Counted from the first letter of the stretch, positions 1 to 8,717 are shown. The stretch is DNA of 16,198 nt from an uncultured Eubacteriales bacterium (GCA_934454655.1 CAKSFK010000028.1:1-16198), one strand, 5' to 3'. Program-made: numbers and translations. The notes: a model not told the origin generated them from the letters alone.

Positions 1-17
1 CTTTCATCACCGCTTCT

Positions 18-26
18 ATTATACCA
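18..26 (-). promoter_or_regulatory. extended -10 promoter reading out of the left edge
   Basis: On the minus strand the bases read TGGTATAAT, an extended -10 element with a perfect TATAAT hexamer. It lies just beyond the htrA terminator and would drive a gene off the left edge; the last bases of the window on that strand include GTGATGAAAG. No good -35 box is visible 17 bases upstream, which is tolerable for an extended -10 promoter. This is motif evidence only. Confidence 0.45.
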
Positions 27-35
27 TATTTACGT

Positions 36-59
36 AAAAAAGCCCAGCTTTTACTGGAC
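36..59 (-). terminator. rho-independent terminator after htrA
   Basis: On the minus strand GTCCAG (59-54) pairs with CTGGGC (47-42), including one G-U pair, around a six-base loop. A run of six T follows (41-36). It closes the spoVAF-htrA block. On the plus strand the same hairpin has one mismatch and is followed by five T, so weak action in that direction is possible. Confidence 0.65.
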
Positions 60-67
60 TTTTTCGA

Positions 68-111
68 CAGACTGAGCCATCGGATAAATCAAATCCGATG
101 GCTTAAGTCTG
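68..111 (-). repeat. long hairpin in the htrA 3' region
   Basis: CAGACT..GCCATCGGAT (68-85) is the inverted complement of ATCCGATGGC..AGTCTG (94-111), with a small bulge between the two helices and a short AT-rich loop. On the minus strand it lies between the htrA stop and the terminator. The adjoining bases ACTTTTTCGACA (58-69) recur in the hairpin cluster at the other end of the window, so this may be one unit of a dispersed hairpin family rather than a plain terminator. Confidence 0.6.
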
Positions 112-144
112 TTATTTAAGCTTTTTCATTAACGGCTGTACGAT

Positions 145-1521
145 TTATTTAACCGCGTTGTTGGACTCAACCGTAAGGTTTGTTGTGTAATATCTGCCGC
201 TGCGGTAAATTTTAACGCTTACCTGCTTGCCGGGTTTGCAATCGTCCAGAACCTCTTGAAGTTTTGTATATTCATCAATCTGTGTGCCGGCAAATTCAGT
301 GATTATATCGCCCTTGGCAAGACCCGCGCTGTCAGCGGGGCTACCCTCGGCAACGCTTAATATAACCGCGCCTGAGGGATAACCGTAATACTTAAGAACG
401 CTTGCGGTGTATTTTTCGCTTATTGTTATTCCGGTATACGGTTCGGGATCGTTTTGCTTGTCTATAATTTTTTTGCAAATGCCGATTACCGTGTTTGAGG
501 GTATTGCAAATCCCATTCCCTCAAATTCCTCGGAAACAATTTTTGAACTTGTAATTCCCACAAGCTCGCCCTTAGTGTTAACAAGAGCGCCGCCCGAGTT
601 GCCGGGGTTTATTGCCGCGTTTGTCTGAATAAGCTTAACGTCCGAATCGCTTGAAACAACACGGTTAAGACCGCTTACAACGCCGAACGCAACACTGTCC
701 ATAAACTCAAGACCGCCCGGATTGCCGACGGTTATTACATACTGACCGAGTTTCAGTTTATCCGAATCGGCAATGTCAATAGGTGTGAGCCCCGTAACAT
801 TGATTTTAATAACCGCAATATCAGCGGAAATATTATAGCCCACAACCGTTGCCTCGTAGGATTTGGAGTTTACATCCTCAGTAAACACCTCGATTTTTGA
901 GCCCGATTTATTTGTCACGGCGCCCGAAATAACGTGGTAGTTTGTAATAATATAACCGTCCTGCGAGTAAACAACTCCGCTGCCTTCGCCCGTGGTTGAA
1001 TTGCTGCCGCCGAAAAAGCTTTGAACCGATGTGGTCGTTCTTATGCCGATCACGCTCGGCGTAACCTTTTGGGCAACGGCTTCCACTGCCGATTCCGCGG
1101 TTTCGTCAACATTAATATTAACATTACTGCCCGAAACGCCAGACGATGTGAGCGAAACGGTGTTGTTACTGCTCCTGTCGGTAAGCTTAACCGCCGCGAT
1201 TCCGCTGCACGCGCCGATAACCGCCGCGAGAATACTCGCGGCAATAACCGTGCCTGCGCCCTTGTGCTTTTTCTTTGCTTTTTTGGGCTTTACCGGCGGA
1301 TAACCGTATGTGTAGCCGTAGGTATTACCAGCGGGCGGGGTGTAGGTGCCGCCGCCTGTGCTTTTTTCCTCGGCTTCGGTGTTATCCTGAATTATATCGT
1401 CCTTTTTCTTTGTGTAAAAACCTCCGTCGGGGGTAACTGTGTAACCGTCGTTTTCGGTTTTTTTGCCGTTGACCGAATCAAAACCGCCGAGTTCGCCGTT
1501 TGTGTTGTTGAAATCGTCCAT
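145..1521 (-). CDS. htrA: HtrA/DegP-family membrane-anchored serine protease with PDZ domain
   Basis: A 458-residue trypsin-like protease of the HtrA/DegP family, which degrades or refolds damaged proteins at the cell envelope. Residues 1-88 are a polar, Gly/Tyr/Pro-rich and then Lys-rich cytoplasmic tail. Residues 89-112 form one transmembrane anchor, giving a type II topology with the protease outside. The catalytic triad is intact: His196 in TNYHV, Asp234 in SADIAV and Ser309 in GNSGG. A single PDZ domain occupies about 360-455 and contains GSPADSAGLAKGD. The length and order match Gram-positive HtrA proteins such as those of Bacillus. The ATG is preceded by GGAGGT (acctcc, 1529-1534). It lies 117 bases downstream of spoVAF on the same strand. 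No terminator is seen between the two genes, so cotranscription is possible. Which paralogue (HtrA, HtrB or YyxA-like) cannot be decided here. Confidence 0.93.
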   Translation of the reverse strand: MDDFNNTNGELGGFDSVNGKKTENDGYTVTPDGGFYTKKKDDIIQDNTEAEEKSTGGGTYTPPAGNTYGYTYGYPPVKPKKAKKKHKGAGTVIAASILAAVIGACSGIAAVKLTDRSSNNTVSLTSSGVSGSNVNINVDETAESAVEAVAQKVTPSVIGIRTTTSVQSFFGGSNSTTGEGSGVVYSQDGYIITNYHVISGAVTNKSGSKIEVFTEDVNSKSYEATVVGYNISADIAVIKINVTGLTPIDIADSDKLKLGQYVITVGNPGGLEFMDSVAFGVVSGLNRVVSSDSDVKLIQTNAAINPGNSGGALVNTKGELVGITSSKIVSEEFEGMGFAIPSNTVIGICKKIIDKQNDPEPYTGITISEKYTASVLKYYGYPSGAVILSVAEGSPADSAGLAKGDIITEFAGTQIDEYTKLQEVLDDCKPGKQVSVKIYRSGRYYTTNLTVESNNAVK

Positions 1522-1638
1522 AAAAATGACCTCCGTAATTTATTAAGCCTGTTTTGCGGGTCTTAGTTTCCCTTGATGTTTTAAATTCTACAACGGCTTT
1601 GTTGCGTTTGTTGTTCAAAACTGTGAATAATCGGTAAA

Positions 1639-3030
1639 CTATTTCATCGGATATCTTACAAACAGCTCCGTAAATCCCTTAAGGTTAAACGGAACGATCG
1701 GGTACAGATAATTTCTGCCCGAAAGGGTCTTGACGCTTAACATTCCTATAATAAGCAAAACAATGCCGCTCAAAAATCCCCATACGCCGAAAATCTGCGT
1801 CAGCACAAGCAGCAGCAAACGCTCAAATTTCATAGCATAGCCCATTTCAAAGCTGGGCAGAGAAAAACTTGCAATTGTAACAAACGCCATAAGCAGTATT
1901 GCCTCGGTTATAAACCAACCGGCGCTTACCGCAAATTCGGAAAGAAGAAGTCCGCCCACAATGCCAAGCGAATTTGAAAGGGCGTCGGGCGTGTTAAGGG
2001 ATGCAAGCCTCAGTCCGTCAACGGCAATTTCAAGCATTATGAATTGCAGAAAAAGAGGTATTTCGCCGTTTTTCCCCGGCATAAGTACGTAGAGCCAACC
2101 GGGAACAATTGCGGGATTGTTTGCCAGCATCAGATAAAGCGGCGTTACAATAACGTTTGCAACGGAAATTATCATTCTTATTATTCTCGTGTAGGTTGAA
2201 ACAATAGGCAGAAAATAATAGTCGTCGGTTTCACGGAAAAAGTCGCTTAATGAAATGGGAATTATTATAACTGACGGCGAGTTGTCGGCAATAAGCACAA
2301 TTCTGCCGTCAAAAATACACGCCGATGCATAGTCGGGTCTTTCGGTAAACTTGAATTTGGGAAAAGGATTGAAAAACGCGTTTTTCTGGAGCTTCTCGGT
2401 AAGCGCCTGCTGGGTCATCGAAATACTTTTTATATCCATATTTTTAAGTTTTTTTCTTAATATTTCAAGCACCCGTTTGTCGGCAACGCCGTCAAGGTAG
2501 CTTATGGCTATATCAAGCTTTGTGTCCGTGCCTATCTGCATATATTCCATTCTGAGCCGCGTGTCGCGTATGCGGCGGCGTATAAGCGCGGTATTCATAA
2601 CAAGCGCCTCAACAAAACCGTCCCTCGCTCCGCGCAGAGATTTATCCTTTTGCGGCTCTTCGGGCGACCGCAGGGGATATGTTCTCGTATCAATAATAAG
2701 CGCTCCGGATATTCCCTCTATAATAAGCACGGAAGGACCCGAAAGCACGGCGGTTACCGCGTCGGAGAGGTTTTGTGTCGCGTCCGCCTCAACATAGGGC
2801 ATTTTAAGCTTGGAAAAATCGGTCATATCATTTATTTTCTCAATGTCCTGCGGCGTTTGCTTGAACAAAAATTCAAGTATTTTTTCGTAGACCTCATCCT
2901 TTATAAATCCGTCAATGTAATACAGCACCGCCTGTCGTTCGCCTATTATAAGCTGACGTTTTATAAGGTCAAAGCTTTTTTGGGGCTGTAATTCACCGTC
3001 CATTTCGGTTATCCACCGATCATAAGTCAT
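1639..3030 (-). CDS. spoVAF: spore germination protein of the GerA family, SpoVAF type
   Basis: A 463-residue protein of the GerA/SpoVAF family found in the spore inner membrane. The soluble N-terminal half (1 to about 275) carries the family signature RSPEEP (121-126), then RGARDGFVEAL (133-143) and LIRRRIRD (149-156). The C-terminal half has four to five hydrophobic segments at about 283-304, 325-345, 354-385 and 404-435. The opening LYYIDGFIKDE and the ending YLYPIVPFNL resemble SpoVAF more than GerAA, GerBA or GerKA, and there is no long hydrophilic N-terminal extension. In Bacillus SpoVAF sits at the end of the spoVA operon and assists germination, probably as part of an ion channel with SpoVAEa. 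Here no spoVA genes adjoin it. The ATG has AAAGGAG upstream (3038-3044). No convincing sigma-G box was found. The gene shows that the host, or its lineage, sporulates. Confidence 0.88.
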   Translation of the reverse strand: MTYDRWITEMDGELQPQKSFDLIKRQLIIGERQAVLYYIDGFIKDEVYEKILEFLFKQTPQDIEKINDMTDFSKLKMPYVEADATQNLSDAVTAVLSGPSVLIIEGISGALIIDTRTYPLRSPEEPQKDKSLRGARDGFVEALVMNTALIRRRIRDTRLRMEYMQIGTDTKLDIAISYLDGVADKRVLEILRKKLKNMDIKSISMTQQALTEKLQKNAFFNPFPKFKFTERPDYASACIFDGRIVLIADNSPSVIIIPISLSDFFRETDDYYFLPIVSTYTRIIRMIISVANVIVTPLYLMLANNPAIVPGWLYVLMPGKNGEIPLFLQFIMLEIAVDGLRLASLNTPDALSNSLGIVGGLLLSEFAVSAGWFITEAILLMAFVTIASFSLPSFEMGYAMKFERLLLLVLTQIFGVWGFLSGIVLLIIGMLSVKTLSGRNYLYPIVPFNLKGFTELFVRYPMK

Positions 3031-3098
3031 AATACCACTCCTTTAAGACATATTTTTGCCTGAAAACACCTTTTTTATAAATAATAAGCATTTTCGTA

Positions 3099-3127
3099 TT
3101 GACTTTGCGGCGGTTTAATGCTAAAAT
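3099..3127 (+). promoter_or_regulatory. sigma-A promoter of the pyr operon
   Basis: TTGACT (3099-3104) and TAAAAT (3122-3127) are separated by exactly 17 bases. Transcription would begin near 3134, just ahead of the PyrR-binding hairpin, giving a leader of about 120 bases before pyrC. Confidence 0.85.
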
Positions 3128-3140
3128 ATATACAACATAG

Positions 3141-3220
3141 ATCTTTAAGCAAGGTGCTGTGACGCCGGCAAGATTGTGAAAAAACGACTGTCTGTCAGTC
3201 TGCTTTCTTGCGCTTACAGC
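3141..3220 (+). promoter_or_regulatory. PyrR-responsive attenuator: binding hairpin plus antiterminator
   Basis: The RNA shows the PyrR binding-loop architecture. A lower stem AUCUU (3141-3145) pairs with AAGAU (3170-3174), an asymmetric purine-rich bulge follows, and an upper stem GGUG (3153-3156)/CGCC (3163-3166) carries the hexaloop CUGUGA (3157-3162). That loop fits the known consensus CNGNGA. The competing antiterminator pairs GCUGUG (3156-3161) with UACAGC (3215-3220) and GCAAGA (3168-3173) with UCUUGC (3206-3211); it would enclose a small hairpin GACUG/CAGUC (3186-3200). The antiterminator shares 3218-3220 with the terminator stem, so the two are mutually exclusive. By analogy with Bacillus, PyrR with UMP stabilises the binding hairpin and termination follows. 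No pyrR gene is present in the window. Confidence 0.85.
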
Positions 3221-3244
3221 CTGCTTTTTAAAGCAGGCTTTTTT
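3218..3244 (+). terminator. attenuator terminator of the pyr leader
   Basis: AGCCTGCTTT (3218-3227) and AAAGCAGGCT (3230-3239) form a perfect 10-bp stem with a very short loop, followed by six T (3239-3244). It ends 11 bases before the pyrC start, so it is an attenuator rather than the end of a gene. The pyrC ribosome binding site AGGAG lies directly after it. Confidence 0.88.
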
Positions 3245-3255
3245 AGGAGTGTAAT

Positions 3256-4467
3256 ATGATAATCAATAACGCTTATGTTTATAAGAACGGCAAAATAATA
3301 CAGGAAAATTACGGGCTGTCGGTCGGTAACGCCGGCTTTCTTTCCGATTTTAATAATATTTATGTTTTTCCGGCTTTCTGTGATGTTCACGTGCATTTCA
3401 GAGAACCGGGATTTTTTTACAAGGAAACAATAAAAACGGGTTCGCTTGCGGCGGCAAGGGGCGGCTTTTCGGATGTTTGCACAATGCCGAACTTAAATCC
3501 CGTGCCGGACAGCGTTCAAAACATAAACGAACAAATGAAAATAATAAAGAGGGACGCGGCGGTGCGCGTTCACCCGTATGCCGCGATAACCGTGGGCGAA
3601 ATGGGAGAAAAGCTTACGAATATGGGAGCGCTGGCTCCTTACTGTATAGCCTTTTCGGACGACGGCAGGGGTGTGCAGAGTGAAGATTTGATGCGCGCGG
3701 CAATGATAAAGGCAAAAAAGCTTGACAAAATAATAGCAGCCCATTGCGAGGATAACTCTCTGCTGTGCGGCGGATATATTCATAAGGGTGAATACGCGCG
3801 TATGCACGGACACAGGGGAATCTGCTCCGAAAGCGAGTGGAAACCGATCGAAAGGGATTTAAGGCTTGCAAAAGAAACGGGCTGTAAATACCACGTGTGC
3901 CATATTTCCTGCAAGGAAAGCGTGGAGCTTATCCGCCGCGCCAAGGCGGACGGTGTGGACGTAACAAGCGAAACCGCGCCGCATTATTTGGTGTTTAACG
4001 ACACGGAATTAAAGGAAAGCGGCAATTTTAAAATGAATCCGCCGATAAGGAGCGAAGAGGACAGACAGGCGCTGATAAACGGAATACGGGACGGCACGAT
4101 TGATATGATAGCCACAGACCACGCGCCGCACAGTCTTGAAGAAAAATCACGTGGGCTTGAAAAAAGCCTTATGGGCGTTGTGGGGCTTGAAACCGCCTTC
4201 CCGGTGCTTTATACCTATCTTGTAAAGAGCGGAAAAATAACCCTTGAAAAGCTTATTGAGCTGATGGCGATAAATCCGAGAAAGCGGTTCGGTTTAGCGC
4301 AAACGGACGATATATGCGTTTACGATCTGCAAAGCGAGTATAAAATCGATTCGGGAGAATTTAAAAGCAAGGGCAGAAGCACGCCGTTTGAAGGACTTAC
4401 GGTTACAGGCAAAAACTTACTTACAGTATGCGGAGGCAGAGCAGTATGGAATATAACAGAAAATTAG
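3256..4467 (+). CDS. pyrC: dihydroorotase, class I
   Basis: A 403-residue amidohydrolase that cyclises N-carbamoyl-L-aspartate to L-dihydroorotate, the third step of UMP synthesis. Metal and active-site motifs are intact: DVHVHFREPG (His45, His47), FSDDG (Asp135), AAHCED (His163), CHIS (His216) and ATDHAPH (Asp288). The FSDDG motif, with no carboxylated lysine evident at the bridging position, places it with the class I bacterial enzymes of Bacillus and Aquifex. The length is slightly below the usual 425 or so, mainly through a compact N-terminal beta domain. ATG 3256 follows AGGAG (3245-3249). It is the first gene of the operon, directly behind the attenuator, and its last 22 bases overlap carA, which suggests translational coupling. 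Confidence 0.96.
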   Translation: MIINNAYVYKNGKIIQENYGLSVGNAGFLSDFNNIYVFPAFCDVHVHFREPGFFYKETIKTGSLAAARGGFSDVCTMPNLNPVPDSVQNINEQMKIIKRDAAVRVHPYAAITVGEMGEKLTNMGALAPYCIAFSDDGRGVQSEDLMRAAMIKAKKLDKIIAAHCEDNSLLCGGYIHKGEYARMHGHRGICSESEWKPIERDLRLAKETGCKYHVCHISCKESVELIRRAKADGVDVTSETAPHYLVFNDTELKESGNFKMNPPIRSEEDRQALINGIRDGTIDMIATDHAPHSLEEKSRGLEKSLMGVVGLETAFPVLYTYLVKSGKITLEKLIELMAINPRKRFGLAQTDDICVYDLQSEYKIDSGEFKSKGRSTPFEGLTVTGKNLLTVCGGRAVWNITEN

Positions 4468-5534
4468 TGCTTGAGGACGGCGCCGAGTATTACGGCACGG
4501 GATTCGGCTACACGGGCGACGCGGTGTGCGAAATAGTTTTCAACACCTCTATGGTGGGGTATCAGGAGATAATTTCCGATCCGTCTTACACATATCAAGC
4601 GGTCGTCATGACCTATCCGCTTATAGGAAACTACGGCATAGCGGATGAGGATTACGAAACCAAAACCCCCACAATAGGAGGGCTTATTGTAAGGGAGTAT
4701 AACGACCTGCCTTCAAACTTCCGCTATACAAAGACCCTCTCGGAAGTAATGGAGGAATATAAAATACCCGGTCTTGCGGGGATCGACACGCGAAAGCTGA
4801 CCAGAAGTATCCGTGATTTCGGCTCGCGCCGCGGAATTATAACGAATGCCGATACGCCTGCCGACGCGGCGGTTGAAAAAATTAAAAGCACTCCTGTGCC
4901 GCACGACGCGGTGGCAAGGGTGAGTTGTAAAAAACGCTGGTATTCAAGAACCGCCAACGCAAAATACAACGTTGTGGCAATTGACTGCGGAATTAAGCTT
5001 AACATTATCCGCTCTTTGAACGCGCGCGGATGCAACGTTACGGTAATGCCGTACAACACCTCCGCCGCAGAGGTTGAAAAAATGAAACCGGACGGGATAT
5101 TCCTTTCAAACGGTCCGGGCGACCCCGAGGACGTTATACCCGTAATAGACCTTGTAAAAAAATTGAAGAGCAGATACCCGATATTCGGAATATGCCTCGG
5201 TCACCAGATGATATGCCTTGCCTGCGGCGCTAAGACATATAAATTGAAATTCGGTCACCGCGGCGGAAACCACCCCGTTAAAAATTTTGAAACGGGAAAA
5301 ATTGAAATAACCTCGCAGAACCACAGCTACGCCGTAGACGAAAAGAGTCTTGAAAATACGGGGCTTCGGGTTACGCATATAAACCTGCTTGATAATACGG
5401 TTGAGGGCGTAAGGGACGAGAAATCAAAGATGTTCAGTGTGCAGTACCACCCCGAAAGCGCGCCGGGTCCGCAGGACAGTACCTATTTGTTCGATAAATT
5501 TACTTCTCTTATGGAGGAAAACAGAAATGCCTAA
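4446..5534 (+). CDS. carA: carbamoyl-phosphate synthase small subunit (glutaminase)
   Basis: A 362-residue small subunit that hydrolyses glutamine and feeds ammonia to CarB. Residues 1 to about 130 are the CPSase small-chain domain (LEDGAEYYGTGFG near the start). Residues 175-360 are a class I glutamine amidotransferase with nucleophile Cys250 in GICLGHQM and His335/Glu337 in QYHPES. I chose ATG 4446 rather than the in-frame ATG 4428 because GGAGG (4432-4436) lies nine bases before it and family members begin at this point. It starts inside the last codons of pyrC and overlaps carB by eight bases (ATGCCTAA). In a pyr operon with a PyrR leader this is the pyrimidine-dedicated copy (pyrAA in Bacillus naming). 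Confidence 0.96.
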   Translation: MEYNRKLVLEDGAEYYGTGFGYTGDAVCEIVFNTSMVGYQEIISDPSYTYQAVVMTYPLIGNYGIADEDYETKTPTIGGLIVREYNDLPSNFRYTKTLSEVMEEYKIPGLAGIDTRKLTRSIRDFGSRRGIITNADTPADAAVEKIKSTPVPHDAVARVSCKKRWYSRTANAKYNVVAIDCGIKLNIIRSLNARGCNVTVMPYNTSAAEVEKMKPDGIFLSNGPGDPEDVIPVIDLVKKLKSRYPIFGICLGHQMICLACGAKTYKLKFGHRGGNHPVKNFETGKIEITSQNHSYAVDEKSLENTGLRVTHINLLDNTVEGVRDEKSKMFSVQYHPESAPGPQDSTYLFDKFTSLMEENRNA

Positions 5535-8500
5535 AAGAACAGATATTAAAAAGATATTGGTAATCGGCTCGGGACCTATTGTAATAGGTCAGGCGGCGGA
5601 GTTCGATTATGCCGGCACGCAGGCGTGCCTGGCGCTTAAGGAAGAGGGGTATGAGGTCGTCCTCTGCAACTCGAACCCCGCAACCATTATGACCGATACA
5701 TCCATTGCCGACAAGGTGTATATGGAACCCCTGACCCTTGAATATTTGGCAAAGGTGATCCGTTACGAGCGTCCCGATGCGGTGCTGCCGGGCATAGGCG
5801 GACAGACAGGGCTCAACCTTGCAATGCAGCTTGAAAAAAAGGGCGTTTTGCGCGAGTGCAACGCCGAGCTTTTGGGGACTTCAAGCCACAGTATTGAACG
5901 CGCCGAGGACAGGGAGCTTTTTAAAGAGCTTTGCGAAGAGATAGGCGAGCCTGTTTTGCAGTCGGTAATTGCCGAAAGCCTTGAAGAGGGTCTTAAAGCC
6001 GCCGAAGAAATAGGCTATCCCGTTGTTTTGCGCCCCGCTTTTACTTTGGGCGGCACGGGCGGCGGTTTTGCCGATAACGCGGAGGAGTGCGCCGAAATAT
6101 TAAGGGGAGCTTTGGAGCTTTCACCCGTTCATCAGGTGCTGGTGGAAAAAAGCATAAAAGGCTACAAAGAAATCGAATACGAAGTAATGCGCGACGCTAA
6201 TGACACAGCAATTACCATTTGCAATATGGAAAATGTTGACCCCGTCGGTATTCACACAGGCGACTCGGTGGTTGTCTGCCCATCGCAGACCCTTACAAAT
6301 AAAGAGTACCATATGCTGCGCGACAGTGCGCTTAAAATTATACGCGCCCTTAAAATCGAGGGCGGCTGTAACGTTCAGTTCGCGCTTGACCCGCTTTCCT
6401 TTAATTACTATCTTATTGAGGTTAACCCCCGCGTTTCGCGCTCATCCGCCCTTGCAAGCAAGGCAAGCGGATACCCCATAGCGCGCGTTAGCGCCAAAAT
6501 ATCCGTGGGTATGCACCTTGATGAGATTATGATAGCCAACACCCCCGCGTCATTTGAGCCGACGCTCGATTACGTTGTAACCAAAATGCCGCGTTTTCCG
6601 TTTGATAAATTCTCATCGGCAAACAACAAGCTTTCAACCCAAATGAAAGCCACGGGCGAGGTGATGAGCGTTGGCAGAACAATTGAGGAAAGCTTGCTTA
6701 AGGCCGCAAGATCGCTTGAAATAGGCGTAGATCACCTTTATATGAAAAAGTTTGAAGCTTTTTCGGACGATGAAATGTTAATCTATATAAAGGACGGCAC
6801 CGACGACCGCATTTACGCGATAGCCGAGCTTTTGCGGCGAGGGACCGATATAGGTATGATCTGCAACGCCACAAAAATTGATATGCTGTTCCTTGAAAAG
6901 ATAAAGAATATCGTTAAAACTGAAAATAAGCTTAAAGAACACATAGGCGACACCGACACGCTGTATACGGCTAAAAAGCTTGGATTTTCCGATGAATTTA
7001 TAGGTAAGCTTTGGGGTATGACGGGCGAGGAAATTTACAAAATAAGGGAAAAGCTCGGTATGTTCCCCGTTTATAAAATGATTGATACCTGCGCTTCGGA
7101 ATTTGAAAGCTATATTCCTTATTTTTACTCGACCTATGAGGAAGAAAACGAATCGGTAATGTCGGACAAAAAGAAGATAATAGTTTTAGGCTCGGGACCT
7201 ATAAGAATAGGGCAGGGGGTTGAGTTTGATTACTCCACGGTTCACGCGGTAACCACAATTAAAAAATCGGGTTACGAGGCAATAATTATAAACAACAACC
7301 CCGAAACCGTTTCAACCGATTACACCTGCTCCGATAAGCTTTACTTTGAACCGCTTTGCACCGAGGACGTTATGAATATTATCCACCTTGAAAAGCCGAT
7401 TGGGGTTATAGCGTCCTTGGGCGGGCAGACTGCCATAAATTTAGCCGACAGCCTTAAAAACCGCGGTGTTAAAATTATCGGCACGGATTGCGATGCGATA
7501 GACCGCGCCGAAAACCGCGATTTGTTTGAAAAGATGTTAAAAGAGCTTGATATCCCCCAGCCGCAGGGCAAGGCGGTAACTAAAATTGAGGACGGCGTTA
7601 AAACCGCCGCCGAGATAGGCTATCCCGTGCTTGTGCGCCCCTCGTTTGTGCTTGGCGGCAGAGCAATGCAAATAGTTGCGGACGAGGAGCAGCTGCGCCG
7701 CTACCTTCGCACCGCGGTTGAAATTGACGAGGATAAGCCCGTGCTTGTTGATAAATATATTTCGGGCAAAGAACTTGAGGTTGACGCCATTTGCGACGGC
7801 AAGGATGTTTTTGTGCCGGGTATAATGGAGCTTGTAGAGCGCACGGGAATACACAGCGGCGACTCAATAAGCGTGTATCCCACATTCAGCATAAGCGAAA
7901 AAGTACGCGCGACAATACTTGATTATACAAAGCGCTTGGGGCTCGGCATCGGTATAATAGGACTTTACAATATCCAGTTTATTGTTGATAAGGATGACCG
8001 TGTGTTTATAATAGAGGTAAACCCGCGTTCGTCAAGAACCGTTCCTTTCCTTTCAAAGTCTACGGGCTTCAGCCTTGCTGACATTGCAACCCTTGTAATT
8101 TTAGGTCATAGCCTTAAAGAGCAGGGCTTTGATAAAATTTACCCCGGCGACAAAAAGCGCTGGTATGTAAAAGCCCCAGCGTTTTCGTTTTCAAAGCTTA
8201 GGGGACTTGACGCATACCTGTCGCCCGAAATGAAATCCACGGGCGAGGCGATAGGCTATGACGATAAACTTACCCGCGCGCTTTACAAGGCGCTTAAAGC
8301 CAGCGGAATGAACGTTATGAACTACGGCACGGTGCTTGCCACTATTGCGGATAAGGACAAGGAGGAGGCTCTGCCGCTTATACGCCGCTTTTACAATATG
8401 GGCTTTAACATTCAGGCAACTGCGGGTACGGCGGAATTTTTAAAACAGAACTCAATTCGCACTCACGCGGTTGGGAAACTCAGCGACGGAAGTAAAGAGA

Positions 8501-8706
8501 TAACCGACGCCATAAGACAGGGCTATGTAACCTATGTTATAAACACGCGGGATATGAACTCCTCGGGCGTGCTGTCGGACGGATATGAGATTCGCCGCTG
8601 TGCGGTTGAGAATAACATTACAATGTTTACGTCGCTTGATACCGTCAAGGTACTGCTTGACGTGCTTGAAGAAACCACCCTCGGAATATCCACAATAGAC
8701 GCTTGA
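5527..8706 (+). CDS. carB: carbamoyl-phosphate synthase large subunit
   Basis: A 1059-residue large subunit that makes carbamoyl phosphate from bicarbonate, ammonia and two ATP. It has the usual internal duplication: GSGPIVIGQAAEFDYAG near residue 14 and GSGPIRIGQGVEFDY near residue 555, each opening a preATP-grasp/ATP-grasp half. An oligomerisation region (about 400-550) separates the two. Residues 927-1059 form the MGS-like allosteric domain, which in relatives binds UMP or IMP. The ATG at 5527 has GGAGG nine bases upstream (5513-5517); an upstream in-frame ATG at 5437 lies inside carA and adds residues absent from the family. No break or missing motif was seen. Length is close to the usual 1060-1075. 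Confidence 0.97.
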   Translation: MPKRTDIKKILVIGSGPIVIGQAAEFDYAGTQACLALKEEGYEVVLCNSNPATIMTDTSIADKVYMEPLTLEYLAKVIRYERPDAVLPGIGGQTGLNLAMQLEKKGVLRECNAELLGTSSHSIERAEDRELFKELCEEIGEPVLQSVIAESLEEGLKAAEEIGYPVVLRPAFTLGGTGGGFADNAEECAEILRGALELSPVHQVLVEKSIKGYKEIEYEVMRDANDTAITICNMENVDPVGIHTGDSVVVCPSQTLTNKEYHMLRDSALKIIRALKIEGGCNVQFALDPLSFNYYLIEVNPRVSRSSALASKASGYPIARVSAKISVGMHLDEIMIANTPASFEPTLDYVVTKMPRFPFDKFSSANNKLSTQMKATGEVMSVGRTIEESLLKAARSLEIGVDHLYMKKFEAFSDDEMLIYIKDGTDDRIYAIAELLRRGTDIGMICNATKIDMLFLEKIKNIVKTENKLKEHIGDTDTLYTAKKLGFSDEFIGKLWGMTGEEIYKIREKLGMFPVYKMIDTCASEFESYIPYFYSTYEEENESVMSDKKKIIVLGSGPIRIGQGVEFDYSTVHAVTTIKKSGYEAIIINNNPETVSTDYTCSDKLYFEPLCTEDVMNIIHLEKPIGVIASLGGQTAINLADSLKNRGVKIIGTDCDAIDRAENRDLFEKMLKELDIPQPQGKAVTKIEDGVKTAAEIGYPVLVRPSFVLGGRAMQIVADEEQLRRYLRTAVEIDEDKPVLVDKYISGKELEVDAICDGKDVFVPGIMELVERTGIHSGDSISVYPTFSISEKVRATILDYTKRLGLGIGIIGLYNIQFIVDKDDRVFIIEVNPRSSRTVPFLSKSTGFSLADIATLVILGHSLKEQGFDKIYPGDKKRWYVKAPAFSFSKLRGLDAYLSPEMKSTGEAIGYDDKLTRALYKALKASGMNVMNYGTVLATIADKDKEEALPLIRRFYNMGFNIQATAGTAEFLKQNSIRTHAVGKLSDGSKEITDAIRQGYVTYVINTRDMNSSGVLSDGYEIRRCAVENNITMFTSLDTVKVLLDVLEETTLGISTIDA

Positions 8707-8717
8707 AAGGAAACGCT

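Noticed and set aside
1021..1566. A 181-codon plus-strand ORF opposite htrA
   Set aside because: Arg/Asn/Cys-rich shadow of a gene with an intact catalytic triad and a good ribosome binding site on the other strand.
3031..3140. A sigma-G or sigma-F promoter for spoVAF
   Set aside because: Expected from the gene's role, but no -35/-10 pair of sufficient quality was found on the minus strand.
5437..5526. An N-terminal extension of carB from ATG 5437
   Set aside because: It lies inside carA, adds 30 residues absent from the family, and ATG 5527 has a well-placed GGAGG.
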